From: Streptomyces sp. NBC_01353
GTDB taxonomy: Bacteria > Actinomycetota > Actinomycetes > Streptomycetales > Streptomycetaceae
DNA: 64,000 bases
Direction: 5' to 3'
Assembly (NCBI RefSeq): GCF_036237275.1
Contig: NZ_CP108352.1
Span: 2,728,001 to 2,792,000, forward strand
Below, one piece after another: positions 41,201 to 50,105 of this stretch (within the stretch, counting starts at the first letter, position 1; each line of letters opens with the position of its first letter). A program made the position numbers and the translations under genes. The notes under the pieces were generated by a model, which was not told the origin of the DNA, ran no database searches, and saw nothing but the letters and a program-made list of their open reading frames with translations.

Positions 41201-42632
41201 GGTGCACCAACGGTACGCGGGCGGAGATCGCCGTTCCCTCGCCGGGCCCGGTCTCCAGGGCGACGGTGCCGGTGAGCCGTTCGGCGCGCGCCCTCATGCC
41301 GTCGAGGCCGAAGCCGCCACCGCCGGTGCGGGAGGGGACGGCGCCGGGTTCGAAGCCGCGGCCGTCGTCCCGTACGTCGAGGGTGATCTCGTCGCCCATG
41401 TACGAGAGGGTGACGCCGGCCCGGGAGGCGCCGGAGTGGCGCTCGGCGTTGGCCAGGGCCTCCTGGGCGATCCGCAGCAGGGTGGCGGCGACCTCGTCGT
41501 GCAGGGGTTCCGCGGTGCCGGTGACGGTGAACCGGGCGGTGATGCCCGTGCGTTCGGACCAGTCGGCGACGGTCTTCTTCAGCGCCTCGGGAAGCGGGTC
41601 GTGCTCCAGGGCGACCGGGCTCAGGTTCTGCACGGAGCGGCGGGCCTCGCCGAGGCTGTGGCGGGCGAGGTCGGCGGCGCGCTGGAGGTGGACCCGGGCG
41701 AGCTCCGGGTCGGGGGTGGCGGTGACGGCCTGGAGCTGGGCGATGATCCCGGCCAGGCCCTGGGCGAGGGTGTCGTGGATCTCGGCGGCGAGCCTCCGCC
41801 GCTCGTCGGCGACCCCGGCCTCGCGGGCCTGGAGCAGGAGTTGCGCCTGGAGGGCGGCGTTCTCGGCGAGGGCCTGTTCCAGACGGGCGTTGGTGCGGGC
41901 GAGTTCGGTGATGGTGGCGGCGCGCTCGGCGGCCTGCTCGGCCTCCTTCGAACCGAGGTGGGCGAAGACGACGGCGAGGCAGGCGTTGAGGGCGAACAGG
42001 CCGCCGAAGGCGATCCAGTTCATGAGCGAGGCGGGCGGCAGGCCGCCGGACTGGGACCCGGCCATGGTGACGGCGGTGACGAGGAGCCCGGCGCGGACGA
42101 GGCGGCGGGGCAGGAGTTGGACGACGTCGAAGTAGCCGATGCAGGCGTAGACGGCGAAGAAGGGGTTGAGCCAGGTGAGGGCGAAGGCGAGGACCGTACG
42201 GACGGTGAAGTAGCGGAAGGACGCGGCGCTGGGGGCGCCGGGCACGAGCCGTACGGACTCGACGGCGAGCCCGGCGGGTCGCGTGCCCGCGGCTGCGGAA
42301 GCGGGCGCGCACCCGGTGGTGAGGCCGGCGTCCGACGCGGCGGGACCGGCCTCTGCGACATCGGCGTCCGACGCGGAGGTATCGGTGTCCCCGGCGTCGG
42401 TGGTCGACGCGGCGGGACCGGACTCCGCCGCCCTGGCGCGGCGTTGGCGGGCGTCCCACCCGAGCTGGAGGGCGAGCACCGCGACGACCAGGACCGCGGC
42501 CGTGGCCATCTCCGTACGGTCCATGATCAGGTCGGCGGCCGCCGCGGCGAGCACCGTGGCGATGGCCAGCAGACCGTGCGGCCCCCAGCGGAAGAACTGC
42601 TGCCAGCGTTCCTCGACCGTCGTCGCCCTCAT
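41193..42632 (-). CDS. Membrane histidine kinase (NarL-partner type)
   Basis: A 479-residue kinase with hydrophobic helices in the first 60 and at about 120-220 residues, a coiled coil, a HisKA_3 domain with the phosphorylated His in LAAEIHDTLAQGLAGI, and HATPase_c (N box QEALANAERHS, G1 DDGRGFEPG, G2 GFGLDGM). Between the early helices lies a 60-residue Ala/Ser/Asp/Gly-rich loop with repeated GPAAS words, unusual for this class. ATG at 42632 has GGGGGAG 5 bases upstream. Confidence 0.92.
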   Translation of the reverse strand: MRATTVEERWQQFFRWGPHGLLAIATVLAAAAADLIMDRTEMATAAVLVVAVLALQLGWDARQRRARAAESGPAASTTDAGDTDTSASDADVAEAGPAASDAGLTTGCAPASAAAGTRPAGLAVESVRLVPGAPSAASFRYFTVRTVLAFALTWLNPFFAVYACIGYFDVVQLLPRRLVRAGLLVTAVTMAGSQSGGLPPASLMNWIAFGGLFALNACLAVVFAHLGSKEAEQAAERAATITELARTNARLEQALAENAALQAQLLLQAREAGVADERRRLAAEIHDTLAQGLAGIIAQLQAVTATPDPELARVHLQRAADLARHSLGEARRSVQNLSPVALEHDPLPEALKKTVADWSERTGITARFTVTGTAEPLHDEVAATLLRIAQEALANAERHSGASRAGVTLSYMGDEITLDVRDDGRGFEPGAVPSRTGGGGFGLDGMRARAERLTGTVALETGPGEGTAISARVPLVHHG

Positions 42633-42649
42633 GGGCTCTCCCCCTACCG

Positions 42650-43393
42650 TCACTCCCAGCGGAACCAGCGGGCCGCCATGGCGGTCAGCACGACCGTCCA
42701 GAGGGCCATGACCCCGAGCGCCGCCCACCCGGGCCAACCGCCGGTCGTCGCCGCGTCGAGCGCCTGCGAGGCGGCGCCGTACGGCGTGAACTGGACGATG
42801 CGCTGCAGCGTATCCGGCATGGCCTGGACGGGGACCCAGACGCCGGCCGTGAACATCGTCGGGAAGAAGACGGCCGACCCGACCGCCGTGGCGATCTTCT
42901 GGGTACGGGAGACGGCGCAGACGGCGGCGCCGAGGGCGAGGCCGCCGGCGATCGCGAGAAGCAGCGCGAGGACGTACCCGGGGAGGTTCTGCGGCAGCCG
43001 GACGCCGAAGGCGATCCGGCCGACGACGATGACGAGCGCGGAGGAGACGAGGGCCGCGGCACCGTGCAGGGCGATCTGGGCGGTGAGGAGGGAGGCCGGA
43101 CGGACCGGGGTGGTCGACATCCGTCGCAGGATGCCGCGTTCGCGGTAGCCGGCGAGGACCGGGGGCATGGCCTGGAGCCCGGACATGATCATGGCGAAGA
43201 GGACGGAGACGGGGACGTAGAGGTCGATGACGCGGCGGCCGCCGAGGTCCTCGGACACCTCACGGAAGGACGGGATCAGACCGAGGATCACCAGGAGGAC
43301 CGTCGGCGAGACCATCACCCAGAACAGCGCGCCGGGTTCGCGGGTGAAGAGACGGACCTCGGTCCTGAGGACGAGGGTGGTGGCGGTGCTCAT
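42650..43393 (-). CDS. ABC-2 type exporter permease
   Basis: A 247-residue membrane protein with six helices of the ABC2_membrane family, as in daunorubicin-type exporters (DrrB). YRERGILRRMSTTPVRP matches the cytoplasmic segment of that family. It pairs with the ATPase encoded just upstream, whose stop overlaps its ATG as ATGA, and 17 bp separate it from the kinase gene. Substrate unknown. Confidence 0.9.
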   Translation of the reverse strand: MSTATTLVLRTEVRLFTREPGALFWVMVSPTVLLVILGLIPSFREVSEDLGGRRVIDLYVPVSVLFAMIMSGLQAMPPVLAGYRERGILRRMSTTPVRPASLLTAQIALHGAAALVSSALVIVVGRIAFGVRLPQNLPGYVLALLLAIAGGLALGAAVCAVSRTQKIATAVGSAVFFPTMFTAGVWVPVQAMPDTLQRIVQFTPYGAASQALDAATTGGWPGWAALGVMALWTVVLTAMAARWFRWE

Positions 43394-44295
43394 CGGTGGT
43401 CGGCTCCTGTCAGGTCGAGGAAGGCGTCGTCGAGGGTGGCGTCGACGACCCGGAGCTGTTGGGCGGTGACGGCACGCCGGGCGAGGAGCTGGATGAGGGC
43501 GTTGACGGTCTCGTCGGTGCCGGTGACGACGGTCCGGCCGTCCTTGGTCTCCACGGCCGCCGCCCGCGGCAGGGCGCGGAGTTCGGCCGGGTCGAGAGGC
43601 GTCTCGGCGGCGAAGGAGATCACCTTGGAGGCGCTGGCGCGGCCGATCAGCCCGTCGGGGGTGTCGAGCGCGGCGATCCGGCCCTTGTCGATGACGGCGA
43701 TCCGGTCGCAGAGGCGCTGGGCCTCCTCCATGAAGTGGGTGACGAGCAGAACGGTCACCCCGCCCGCCCGGATGTCCTCGACGAGGGACCAGGTCTCGCG
43801 CCGGGCGCGCGGGTCGAGCCCGGTGGTGAGCTCGTCGAGGACGACGGCGCGCGGGTTGCCGACGAGGGCGAGCGCGATGAACAGCCGCTGCTTCTGCCCG
43901 CCGGACAGCTTCCCGAACCGGGCTTCGAGATGGGCGTCGAGCCCGAGCCTCTCGGCGAGGTTCCGCCAGTCGACGGGCCGCTCGTAGAAGGAGGCGTACA
44001 GCTCCAGGGCCTCCCGTACGGTCAGTTTGGCCTGGAGCTCGCTCTCCTGGAGCTGCACCCCGAGGATCCGGGTGACGTCGGCGTGCTGGGCGACGGGGTC
44101 GAGCCCGCCGACCCGCACGGTCCCGGCGTCGGGGATCCGCAGCCCCTCGACGCACTCGACGGTCGTGGTCTTGCCGGCCCCGTTGGGCCCGAGGAACCCG
44201 AGGATCTCCCCCTCGGCGACCTCGAACGAGACACCGTCGACGACCTTCCGGCCGCCGTAGGCCTTGTGCAGGCCCTGAACTTCGATCATTGGCAT
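43390..44295 (-). CDS. ABC exporter ATPase (DrrA-like)
   Basis: A 301-residue ATPase: Walker A GPNGAGKTTT, signature KLSGGQKQR, Walker B VVLDELTTGLD and H-loop THFMEE. The Walker B motif reads LDEL where LDEP is more usual, but the catalytic Glu is kept. The C-terminal DrrA-like domain (TVNALIQLLARRAVTAQQLRVVDATLDDAFLDLTG) marks the drug-exporter group. First gene of a probable five-gene operon; a 22-bp palindrome lies 57 bp upstream of its start. Confidence 0.92.
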   Translation of the reverse strand: MPMIEVQGLHKAYGGRKVVDGVSFEVAEGEILGFLGPNGAGKTTTVECVEGLRIPDAGTVRVGGLDPVAQHADVTRILGVQLQESELQAKLTVREALELYASFYERPVDWRNLAERLGLDAHLEARFGKLSGGQKQRLFIALALVGNPRAVVLDELTTGLDPRARRETWSLVEDIRAGGVTVLLVTHFMEEAQRLCDRIAVIDKGRIAALDTPDGLIGRASASKVISFAAETPLDPAELRALPRAAAVETKDGRTVVTGTDETVNALIQLLARRAVTAQQLRVVDATLDDAFLDLTGADHR

Positions 44296-44351
44296 GACTC
44301 AAGCGTGGCCGCGGAGGCGGTCCCGGGGCATCGGCCATCGCGCTCGAAGCG

Positions 44352-44373
44352 CCATCAACCGATCGGTTGATGG
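44352..44373. promoter_or_regulatory. 22-bp perfect palindrome, candidate operator of the exporter operon
   Basis: The core ATCAACCGATCGGTTGAT (44354-44371) with matching CC and GG flanks makes a 22-bp palindrome. It lies 57 bp upstream of the DrrA-like gene and 200 bp from the divergent exporter genes. It looks like the site of a dimeric repressor such as a TetR or MarR protein, yet no such gene is adjacent. Confidence 0.7.
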
Positions 44374-44559
44374 TGGGTACGACCCCGGGGTCAGCTTTTC
44401 GCCGCCGCCGCGTGCTCGGTCTCGATCCGCGCCAGGACCCGCTCCTCGGCGAGGCGACGGGCCGCCCCCGGAGTCGGGGTGCGGACACAGGGGTGGGAAC
44501 CGGATGACGAAGGGTGGGTGCGGGGAGAAAACCAGGTGAGGGTTGTCAGTGGTGAACCC

Positions 44560-44565
44560 TAGGCT
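44560..44565 (+). promoter_or_regulatory. -10 box TAGGCT in front of the ABC exporter
   Basis: TAGGCT ends 8 bases before the ATG at 44574, so the transcript is probably leaderless. The same hexamer and spacing occur before the response regulator at 53296. No clear -35 box is seen. Confidence 0.4.
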
Positions 44566-44573
44566 CGGACCTG

Positions 44574-46373
44574 ATGCCCGGAGAAGATGCAGTCGCCAAG
44601 GATTCCCCCGACCGCTCGGCCGTGCGCACGCTGTTGCGCCTGTGGCCCTATGTACGACCGGTGCGGGGGCGGTTGGCCACCGCCGCCGTCGTCGCGATAG
44701 TCGCCTCGTGTCTGTCGCTCGTCATTCCGCTCGTCCTGAAGTGGATGGTCGACGGGCCCGTCGCCGCGGGCGATCCGGGCGGCGTGTGGCTGGGCGCCCT
44801 GTATCTGCTGCTGCTCGGGATCGCGGAGGCGGTGCTCTTCGGCTACCGGCGGTGGCTGGTGGCACGGCCGTTGGCCGGGGTCGAGGCGCGGATGCGGGCC
44901 GATCTCTTCCGGCGTCTGCAACGGCTGCCGATCGCCTTCCACGACCGGTGGGCCTCGGGCCAGCTGCTGTCGCGCGGCACGACCGATCTGATGCTGCTGC
45001 GGATGTTCCTCGCCTTCCCGCTGACGTTCCTGCTGGTCAACGGCGTGACGATCCTGGCCGGTTACGTCCTGCTGCTGGGCCAGGACTGGACGCTCGGCCT
45101 GGTGCTGCTCACGCCCGTCGCCCCGCTGGTGATCCTCTGCTCGATGTTCGAGACGAAGTACTCCGTCGTCGCCCGGCGCGCCCAGGACCAGGTCGGCGAC
45201 CTGACCACCGTCGTCGAGGAGAGCGTCCTCGGCATCCGGATCGTCAAGGGCTTCGGCCGCCACCGCAGCCAGGCGCTCGCCTTCCGGGAGCTGGCCGACC
45301 GGCTGCGGGGCACGGAGCTGGTCAAGGCCCGGCTGCTCGCCGGAATCTGGGCGTTCATCACCGTCATTCCGGAGCTGGCGATCGGCGCGGCGCTCGTGCT
45401 CGGCACCGTCCAGGTCGCCGACGGCGATCTGTCGGCGGGAACGCTCGTCGCCTTCCTGTCGACGGCGCTCGCGCTGCGCTGGCCGGTGGAGTCGATCGGC
45501 TTCCTGCTCGCGATGAGCCAGGAGGCGGCGACGGCGACGGAGCGGTACTTCGAGGTGATGGACGAGGCGGAGGAGACGCGAGGGCCGGAGTCCGGGGCGG
45601 TGTCGGCCACCGGAGCCGCGGCCTCGGAGGGCGTGCGGTTCGAGAACGTCACGTTCCGCTACCCGGACGCTCCCGAGGGCACACCGCCCGTGCTCGACGG
45701 GATCGACCTGCACATCCGGCCGGGCGAGACCCTCGCGCTGGTGGGCGGCACCGGCTCGGGCAAGACGACCCTGACCGCGCTCGTCCCCCGGCTGCACGAG
45801 GCGACCGGCGGACGGATCCTGCTCGACGGCGAGGACATCGCCCGCATGGAGCGCGAACGGCTGCGCGCGCTGGTGTCGGTGGCCTTCGAGGAGCCGACCC
45901 TGTTCTCGGCGAGCGTGGGCGAGAACGTCCTCATGGGCGTGGGGGCGGGGGCCGGCGAGCCGGAGCTGCGGCGCGCGCTGGGGGTGGCCCAGGCCGAGGG
46001 GTTCGTCACCGCGCTCCCCGAGGGCGCGGCGACCCAGGTGGGCGAGCAGGGCCTGAGCCTCTCGGGCGGCCAGCGCCAGCGCCTCGCCCTGGCCCGCGCG
46101 GTCGTCGGCCGCCCGCGCTTCCTCGTCCTCGACGACCCGCTGTCCGCGCTGGACGTGCACACGGAGGCCCTGGTGGAGGCTGCGCTGCGGGAGGTCCTGC
46201 GCGGGACGACCGCGCTGGTCGTGGCACACCGTCCGTCGACCGTGATGCTCGCGGACCGGGTCGCGCTCCTGTCGGAGGGCCGGATCGCGGCCGTAGGCAC
46301 CCACCACGAACTGCTGCGGAGCAACGCCGAGTACGCCTGGCTGATGTCGGGCGAGGGGAACGAGGAACGATGA
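44574..46373 (+). CDS. ABC exporter half-transporter, subunit 1 (degenerate site)
   Basis: A 599-residue exporter with six-helix ABC_membrane domain (about 20-320) and NBD (about 350-590). Walker A GGTGSGKTT and signature LSGGQRQR are normal. The Walker B end reads LDDP instead of LDEP and the Q-loop reads AFEEPTLFS without the glutamine, the pattern of the non-catalytic half in heterodimeric exporters such as TM287/288. It overlaps subunit 2 by ATGA. Substrate may be a drug or a peptide/lipid; unknown. Confidence 0.92.
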   Translation: MPGEDAVAKDSPDRSAVRTLLRLWPYVRPVRGRLATAAVVAIVASCLSLVIPLVLKWMVDGPVAAGDPGGVWLGALYLLLLGIAEAVLFGYRRWLVARPLAGVEARMRADLFRRLQRLPIAFHDRWASGQLLSRGTTDLMLLRMFLAFPLTFLLVNGVTILAGYVLLLGQDWTLGLVLLTPVAPLVILCSMFETKYSVVARRAQDQVGDLTTVVEESVLGIRIVKGFGRHRSQALAFRELADRLRGTELVKARLLAGIWAFITVIPELAIGAALVLGTVQVADGDLSAGTLVAFLSTALALRWPVESIGFLLAMSQEAATATERYFEVMDEAEETRGPESGAVSATGAAASEGVRFENVTFRYPDAPEGTPPVLDGIDLHIRPGETLALVGGTGSGKTTLTALVPRLHEATGGRILLDGEDIARMERERLRALVSVAFEEPTLFSASVGENVLMGVGAGAGEPELRRALGVAQAEGFVTALPEGAATQVGEQGLSLSGGQRQRLALARAVVGRPRFLVLDDPLSALDVHTEALVEAALREVLRGTTALVVAHRPSTVMLADRVALLSEGRIAAVGTHHELLRSNAEYAWLMSGEGNEER

Positions 46374-48361
46374 CGGATCCCACGACGACATCAGCGACGG
46401 ACACGGAGGGAACGGCGCCCGGTGAGGCGCCGGGGACACCGGCGGTCGCACCCTGCGGGTCCGGGACGCCCGGGGCCGGGGCCGCCACCGGGAAGCCTGA
46501 CGGCGATCCGTCCACGGCCGCCCCCGGGAAGCCCGACGGGGATCCCTCCGCGGCCGGTACGCCCCACGGGGATCCCTTCGACCGGGACGATCTGCCCACC
46601 GCGCCCGGGGCCACCGGCGCGCTGCTGCGTTCGCTGCTCTCCGCGCACCGCGCGCGCGTGGCCGTCGCCGCGCTCGTGCTGCTGGTCCAGCAGGCCGCCG
46701 TGCAGGCCGGTCCGCTGCTCGTCGCGTACACCATCGACAGTGGCGTGCCCGCCATCCGCGACGGGGACTACGGGCCCGTCGTGGCCGTCGCCGTCGGGTA
46801 CCTCCTCTGCGCGGCGGCCGCCGGGCTCCTCCAGTACGCCTTCGTCCGCGGCGCCGCCCGTGTCAACCAGGACGTGCTGCTCGACCTGCGCGGGCGGATC
46901 TTCCGTCACGCCCAGGCCCTCAGCGTGGACTTCCACGAGCGGTACACCTCCGGCCGGCTCATCTCCCGCTCCACCACGGACGTGGAGTCCCTGCGGGAGC
47001 TGCTCGCGGAGGGGCTCCAGGAACTGATCGGCGTCGTCCTCGCGTTCGTGTACATCTCGGCGATGCTGCTCTGGCTGGACCTGGGCATCGGCGCGGTGGC
47101 CGTCGCCTCCTTCGTACCGCTGTATCTGCTCGTACGGATCTACCGGCGGCGCGCGGCCCTCGTCTTCGCCGAGCGGTCCACGGCCATCGCGGGCGTGATC
47201 GTGAAGTTCGCGGAGACGATGAACGGGATCCGGCCGGTACGGGCGTTCCGCAGGGAGCAGGCCAACGACACCGAGTTCGCCGCGCTCAATCACCGCCACG
47301 AGCGCAGCAACGGCAACGCGCTCCTGGAGATGGCCCGCTATGTCGTCGGCTCACGCCTCGTGGCGAACACGGCCGTGGCCGGGATGTGTCTGTGGGGCGC
47401 GTACCGGGTGGCCGGGGGGACGCTGGCGCTCGGTGTGCTGGCAGCGGCGGTGCTGTACATGCGGCGGTTGTACGACCCGATCGACCGGCTCGGCATGTTC
47501 CTCAACTCGTACCAGTCGGCGGCCGCGTCGCTCGCCAAGATCGCGGGCCTGCTGGCGCAGGAGCCGGGCGTCCCGGAGGCCGCCTCGCCGAAGGAGCTCC
47601 CGGCGCGCCGGACCGGGACGCCGGGGCGCGAGGTCGTGTTCGAGGACGTGCGGTTCGCGTACCGGACCGGCGGCGAGGTGCTGCCCCGCTTCGACCTGAC
47701 CATCCCGGCGGGGCAGACGGTCGCGGTGGTCGGCTCGACGGGCGCCGGCAAGTCGACGCTCGCCAAGCTGCTCGCCCGCTTCTACGACCCGACCGAGGGG
47801 CGGGTGCTGCTCGACGGCGTCGACGTCCGGGACCTCGCGACACCCGAACTGCGGCGCGGTGTGGTGATGGTGACGCAGGAGGCGTTCCTGTTCTCGGGGA
47901 CGGTCGCCGAGAACATCGCGATCGGGCGGCCGGACGCGACCCGGGCGGAGATCGAGCAGGCGGCGAAGGCGATCGGCGCGCACGAGTTCATCGCGGGGCT
48001 TCCGGACGGGTACGACACGGACGTACGGAAGCGGGGCGGGCGGATCTCGGCGGGCCAGCGGCAGTTGGTGGCCTTCGCCCGCGCGCTCCTCGCGGACCCG
48101 GCGGTCCTCATCCTGGACGAGGCCACGAGCTCGCTGGACGTGCCGGGGGAACGGGCGGTGCAGCGGGCCATGGACACGGTGCTCGCAGGTCGGACGGCGG
48201 TGGTGATCGCCCACCGCCTGTCGACGGTGGAGATCGCCGACCGGGTCCTGGTGATGGAACACGGCCGCATCGTCGAGGACGGCCACCCGTCGGACCTGGT
48301 GAGCGGCGAGGGCCACTTCGCAACCCTCCACCGCGCCTGGCGGGACAGCCTGGTGGGTTGA
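46370..48361 (+). CDS. ABC exporter half-transporter, subunit 2 (catalytic site)
   Basis: A 663-residue partner of the previous protein. The NBD has Walker A GSTGAGKST, signature ISAGQRQL, full Walker B LILDEATSSLD and a normal Q-loop VTQEAF. Ahead of the membrane domain is an 80-residue Pro/Gly/Asp-rich extension with GKPDGDPS repeated twice and then GTPHGDPF, probably disordered. The ATG overlaps the subunit 1 stop, so both are made in equal amounts. Confidence 0.93.
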   Translation: MTDPTTTSATDTEGTAPGEAPGTPAVAPCGSGTPGAGAATGKPDGDPSTAAPGKPDGDPSAAGTPHGDPFDRDDLPTAPGATGALLRSLLSAHRARVAVAALVLLVQQAAVQAGPLLVAYTIDSGVPAIRDGDYGPVVAVAVGYLLCAAAAGLLQYAFVRGAARVNQDVLLDLRGRIFRHAQALSVDFHERYTSGRLISRSTTDVESLRELLAEGLQELIGVVLAFVYISAMLLWLDLGIGAVAVASFVPLYLLVRIYRRRAALVFAERSTAIAGVIVKFAETMNGIRPVRAFRREQANDTEFAALNHRHERSNGNALLEMARYVVGSRLVANTAVAGMCLWGAYRVAGGTLALGVLAAAVLYMRRLYDPIDRLGMFLNSYQSAAASLAKIAGLLAQEPGVPEAASPKELPARRTGTPGREVVFEDVRFAYRTGGEVLPRFDLTIPAGQTVAVVGSTGAGKSTLAKLLARFYDPTEGRVLLDGVDVRDLATPELRRGVVMVTQEAFLFSGTVAENIAIGRPDATRAEIEQAAKAIGAHEFIAGLPDGYDTDVRKRGGRISAGQRQLVAFARALLADPAVLILDEATSSLDVPGERAVQRAMDTVLAGRTAVVIAHRLSTVEIADRVLVMEHGRIVEDGHPSDLVSGEGHFATLHRAWRDSLVG

Positions 48362-48501
48362 ACCCCGTTGTGGGGCGATCGTCCCTCCCCCGGACTCCGG
48401 CGGGCGGGACCCCTGGCAAGACGGGTGGGCACACGGGACGGCGCCTTGCAGGCGCCTCCGCTCCAAGGGCCCGGTGCCCAAGGCCCGGCCCCGGCGCCCC
48501 G

Positions 48502-49980
48502 TCAGGCCCTGCGCCCCCGCAGCAGCACCACACACAGCACCGCCGCCAGAAGCATCACCCCCGCCGCCCCGAACGCCGCCCCATTCAACGCAGACGTGAA
48601 CGCAGACCTCGCCGCGTCCAACACCTCCCCCGGCAGCCCCATCGCCCCACCCAGCGTCTCCCGCGCCGCCGCCGGAGCCGATGACGGCATCTCGGCCGTA
48701 TAGACCGCCGCTCCGATCGAGCCGAGGACCGCCATCCCGAGCGCGCCACCCAGCTCCGTACCCGATTCGAGGACCGCCGCCGCCGCGCCCGCCCGCTCCG
48801 GCGGGGCCGCGCCCAGGGCGCTCTCGTTGGCGAGGGTCATCGCCGAGACGAGGCCGCCGGCGTACACGGTCGCGCCGACGAGGACGACCCAGAGCGGCGT
48901 GTCGGCGTCGATGAGCGTCAGCGACGCGAAGCCGACCGCCGAGAGCAGGAAGCCGCCGGTCATCACATACGCCCGGTCGACCCGCCCCGCGAGCACCGCG
49001 GCCGTGGGCGCGGCGATCATGACGCCCACCGACGGCACCAGACTCCACAGCGCCGCCTCCAACGGGCTCTGGCCGAGGACGGACTGCAGGTACTGGGTGA
49101 GGAAGACGGCGAAGCCGACGGTCGCGACCATGGCGAGCAGGTTCACCAGGACCGACCCCCCGTACGCCCGCTTGCGCAGCAGCGCGAGGTCCACCATCGG
49201 CTCCGCGAGCCGGCTCTGACGGCGCAGGAACACCAGGGCGATCAGCAGGCCCGTCGTGACCGCGAGCGCCGGCAGCGGTCGCCAGCCGTCCTTGGCGAGC
49301 TCCTTGATGCCGTGGATCAGCGGCAGCAGCGCGGCCAGCGACAGCAGCGCGCTGGTCCAGTCGAACCGCCCGCGCGTCGCCGCCCCCTTGGACTCGGGCA
49401 GGAGTACGGGCCCGAGGATCAGGAGGAGGAACATCGCGGGCAGGTTGATGAGGAAGACCGACCCCCACCAGAAGTGTTCGACGAGCGCGCCGCTGACGAC
49501 CGGTCCGAGGGAGATCCCGCTCGCCATCACGGTCGTCCACAGCGTGACCGCCTTGGACCGCTGGGCCTCGTCGCGGAAGAGGGTGCGGATCAGGGCGAGC
49601 GTGGACGGCATCAGGCAGGCCCCGGCGACCCCGAGCAGCGCGCGGGCGGCGATCAGCGCGCCCGGGCTGTGGGCGTAGGCGGCGGCGACCGATGCGAGAC
49701 CGAAGAGCGCGGCGCCGCCGAGGAGCAGCTTGCGGCGGCCGACGCGGTCCCCGAGCGCCCCCATGGTGATGAGGAGTCCGGCGAGGACGAAGCCGTACAT
49801 GTCGAGGATCCACAGCTGTGCGGTGGCCCCGGGATGGAGGTCGGCGCTGATGGAGGGGATGGCGAAGTAGAGGATCGAGACGTCCATGGAGACGAGGAGG
49901 AGCGGCAGCATCAGCACGGCGAGCGCGGTCCATTCGCGGCGGCCGGCGAGGACGGTTTCCGGTGGTGTCGTGAGCGTCAT
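48502..49980 (-). CDS. MFS drug exporter (DHA2/EmrB-QacA family)
   Basis: A 492-residue permease with about 14 helices. GALGDRVGRRKLLL is the MFS motif A and LGVAGACLMPSTLALIRTLF the antiporter region of the DHA2 group. It should export a drug-like compound using the proton gradient. The ATG at 49980 (MTLTTPP) is chosen; no ribosome site precedes it, and 18-21 codons more are open upstream. It diverges from a GntR/TetR fusion regulator, which probably controls it. Confidence 0.9.
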   Translation of the reverse strand: MTLTTPPETVLAGRREWTALAVLMLPLLLVSMDVSILYFAIPSISADLHPGATAQLWILDMYGFVLAGLLITMGALGDRVGRRKLLLGGAALFGLASVAAAYAHSPGALIAARALLGVAGACLMPSTLALIRTLFRDEAQRSKAVTLWTTVMASGISLGPVVSGALVEHFWWGSVFLINLPAMFLLLILGPVLLPESKGAATRGRFDWTSALLSLAALLPLIHGIKELAKDGWRPLPALAVTTGLLIALVFLRRQSRLAEPMVDLALLRKRAYGGSVLVNLLAMVATVGFAVFLTQYLQSVLGQSPLEAALWSLVPSVGVMIAAPTAAVLAGRVDRAYVMTGGFLLSAVGFASLTLIDADTPLWVVLVGATVYAGGLVSAMTLANESALGAAPPERAGAAAAVLESGTELGGALGMAVLGSIGAAVYTAEMPSSAPAAARETLGGAMGLPGEVLDAARSAFTSALNGAAFGAAGVMLLAAVLCVVLLRGRRA

Positions 49981-50023
49981 GCGGGGAGCGAAGCAGCCGT
50001 CTGCGTACGTCGCCATTCCCGCT

Positions 50024-50098
50024 CTAGTGCATCGCGCCGACATCTGTCGAAGTGCCGGATCAGCAGCGCGTACACCCTTCGGAGCGCACTAGTACACT
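50024..50098. promoter_or_regulatory. Divergent control region between MFS exporter and regulator
   Basis: CTAGTGC (50024-50030) and its inverse GCACTAG (50086-50092) flank the region. The second copy abuts TACACT (50093-50098), a -10 box 7 bases before the regulator GTG, which suggests a leaderless and self-controlled message. The first copy lies close to the MFS start. They are candidate half-sites of the regulator. Confidence 0.5.
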
Positions 50099-50105
50099 GC
50101 CCGCC

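Noticed and set aside
44543-46369. Continuous + strand frame joining to the second ABC subunit, seemingly a 1272-residue protein
   Set aside because: The part before 46370 is Arg/Gly-rich and lies in another frame over the first ABC subunit; the ATG at 46370 with ATGA overlap is the true start.
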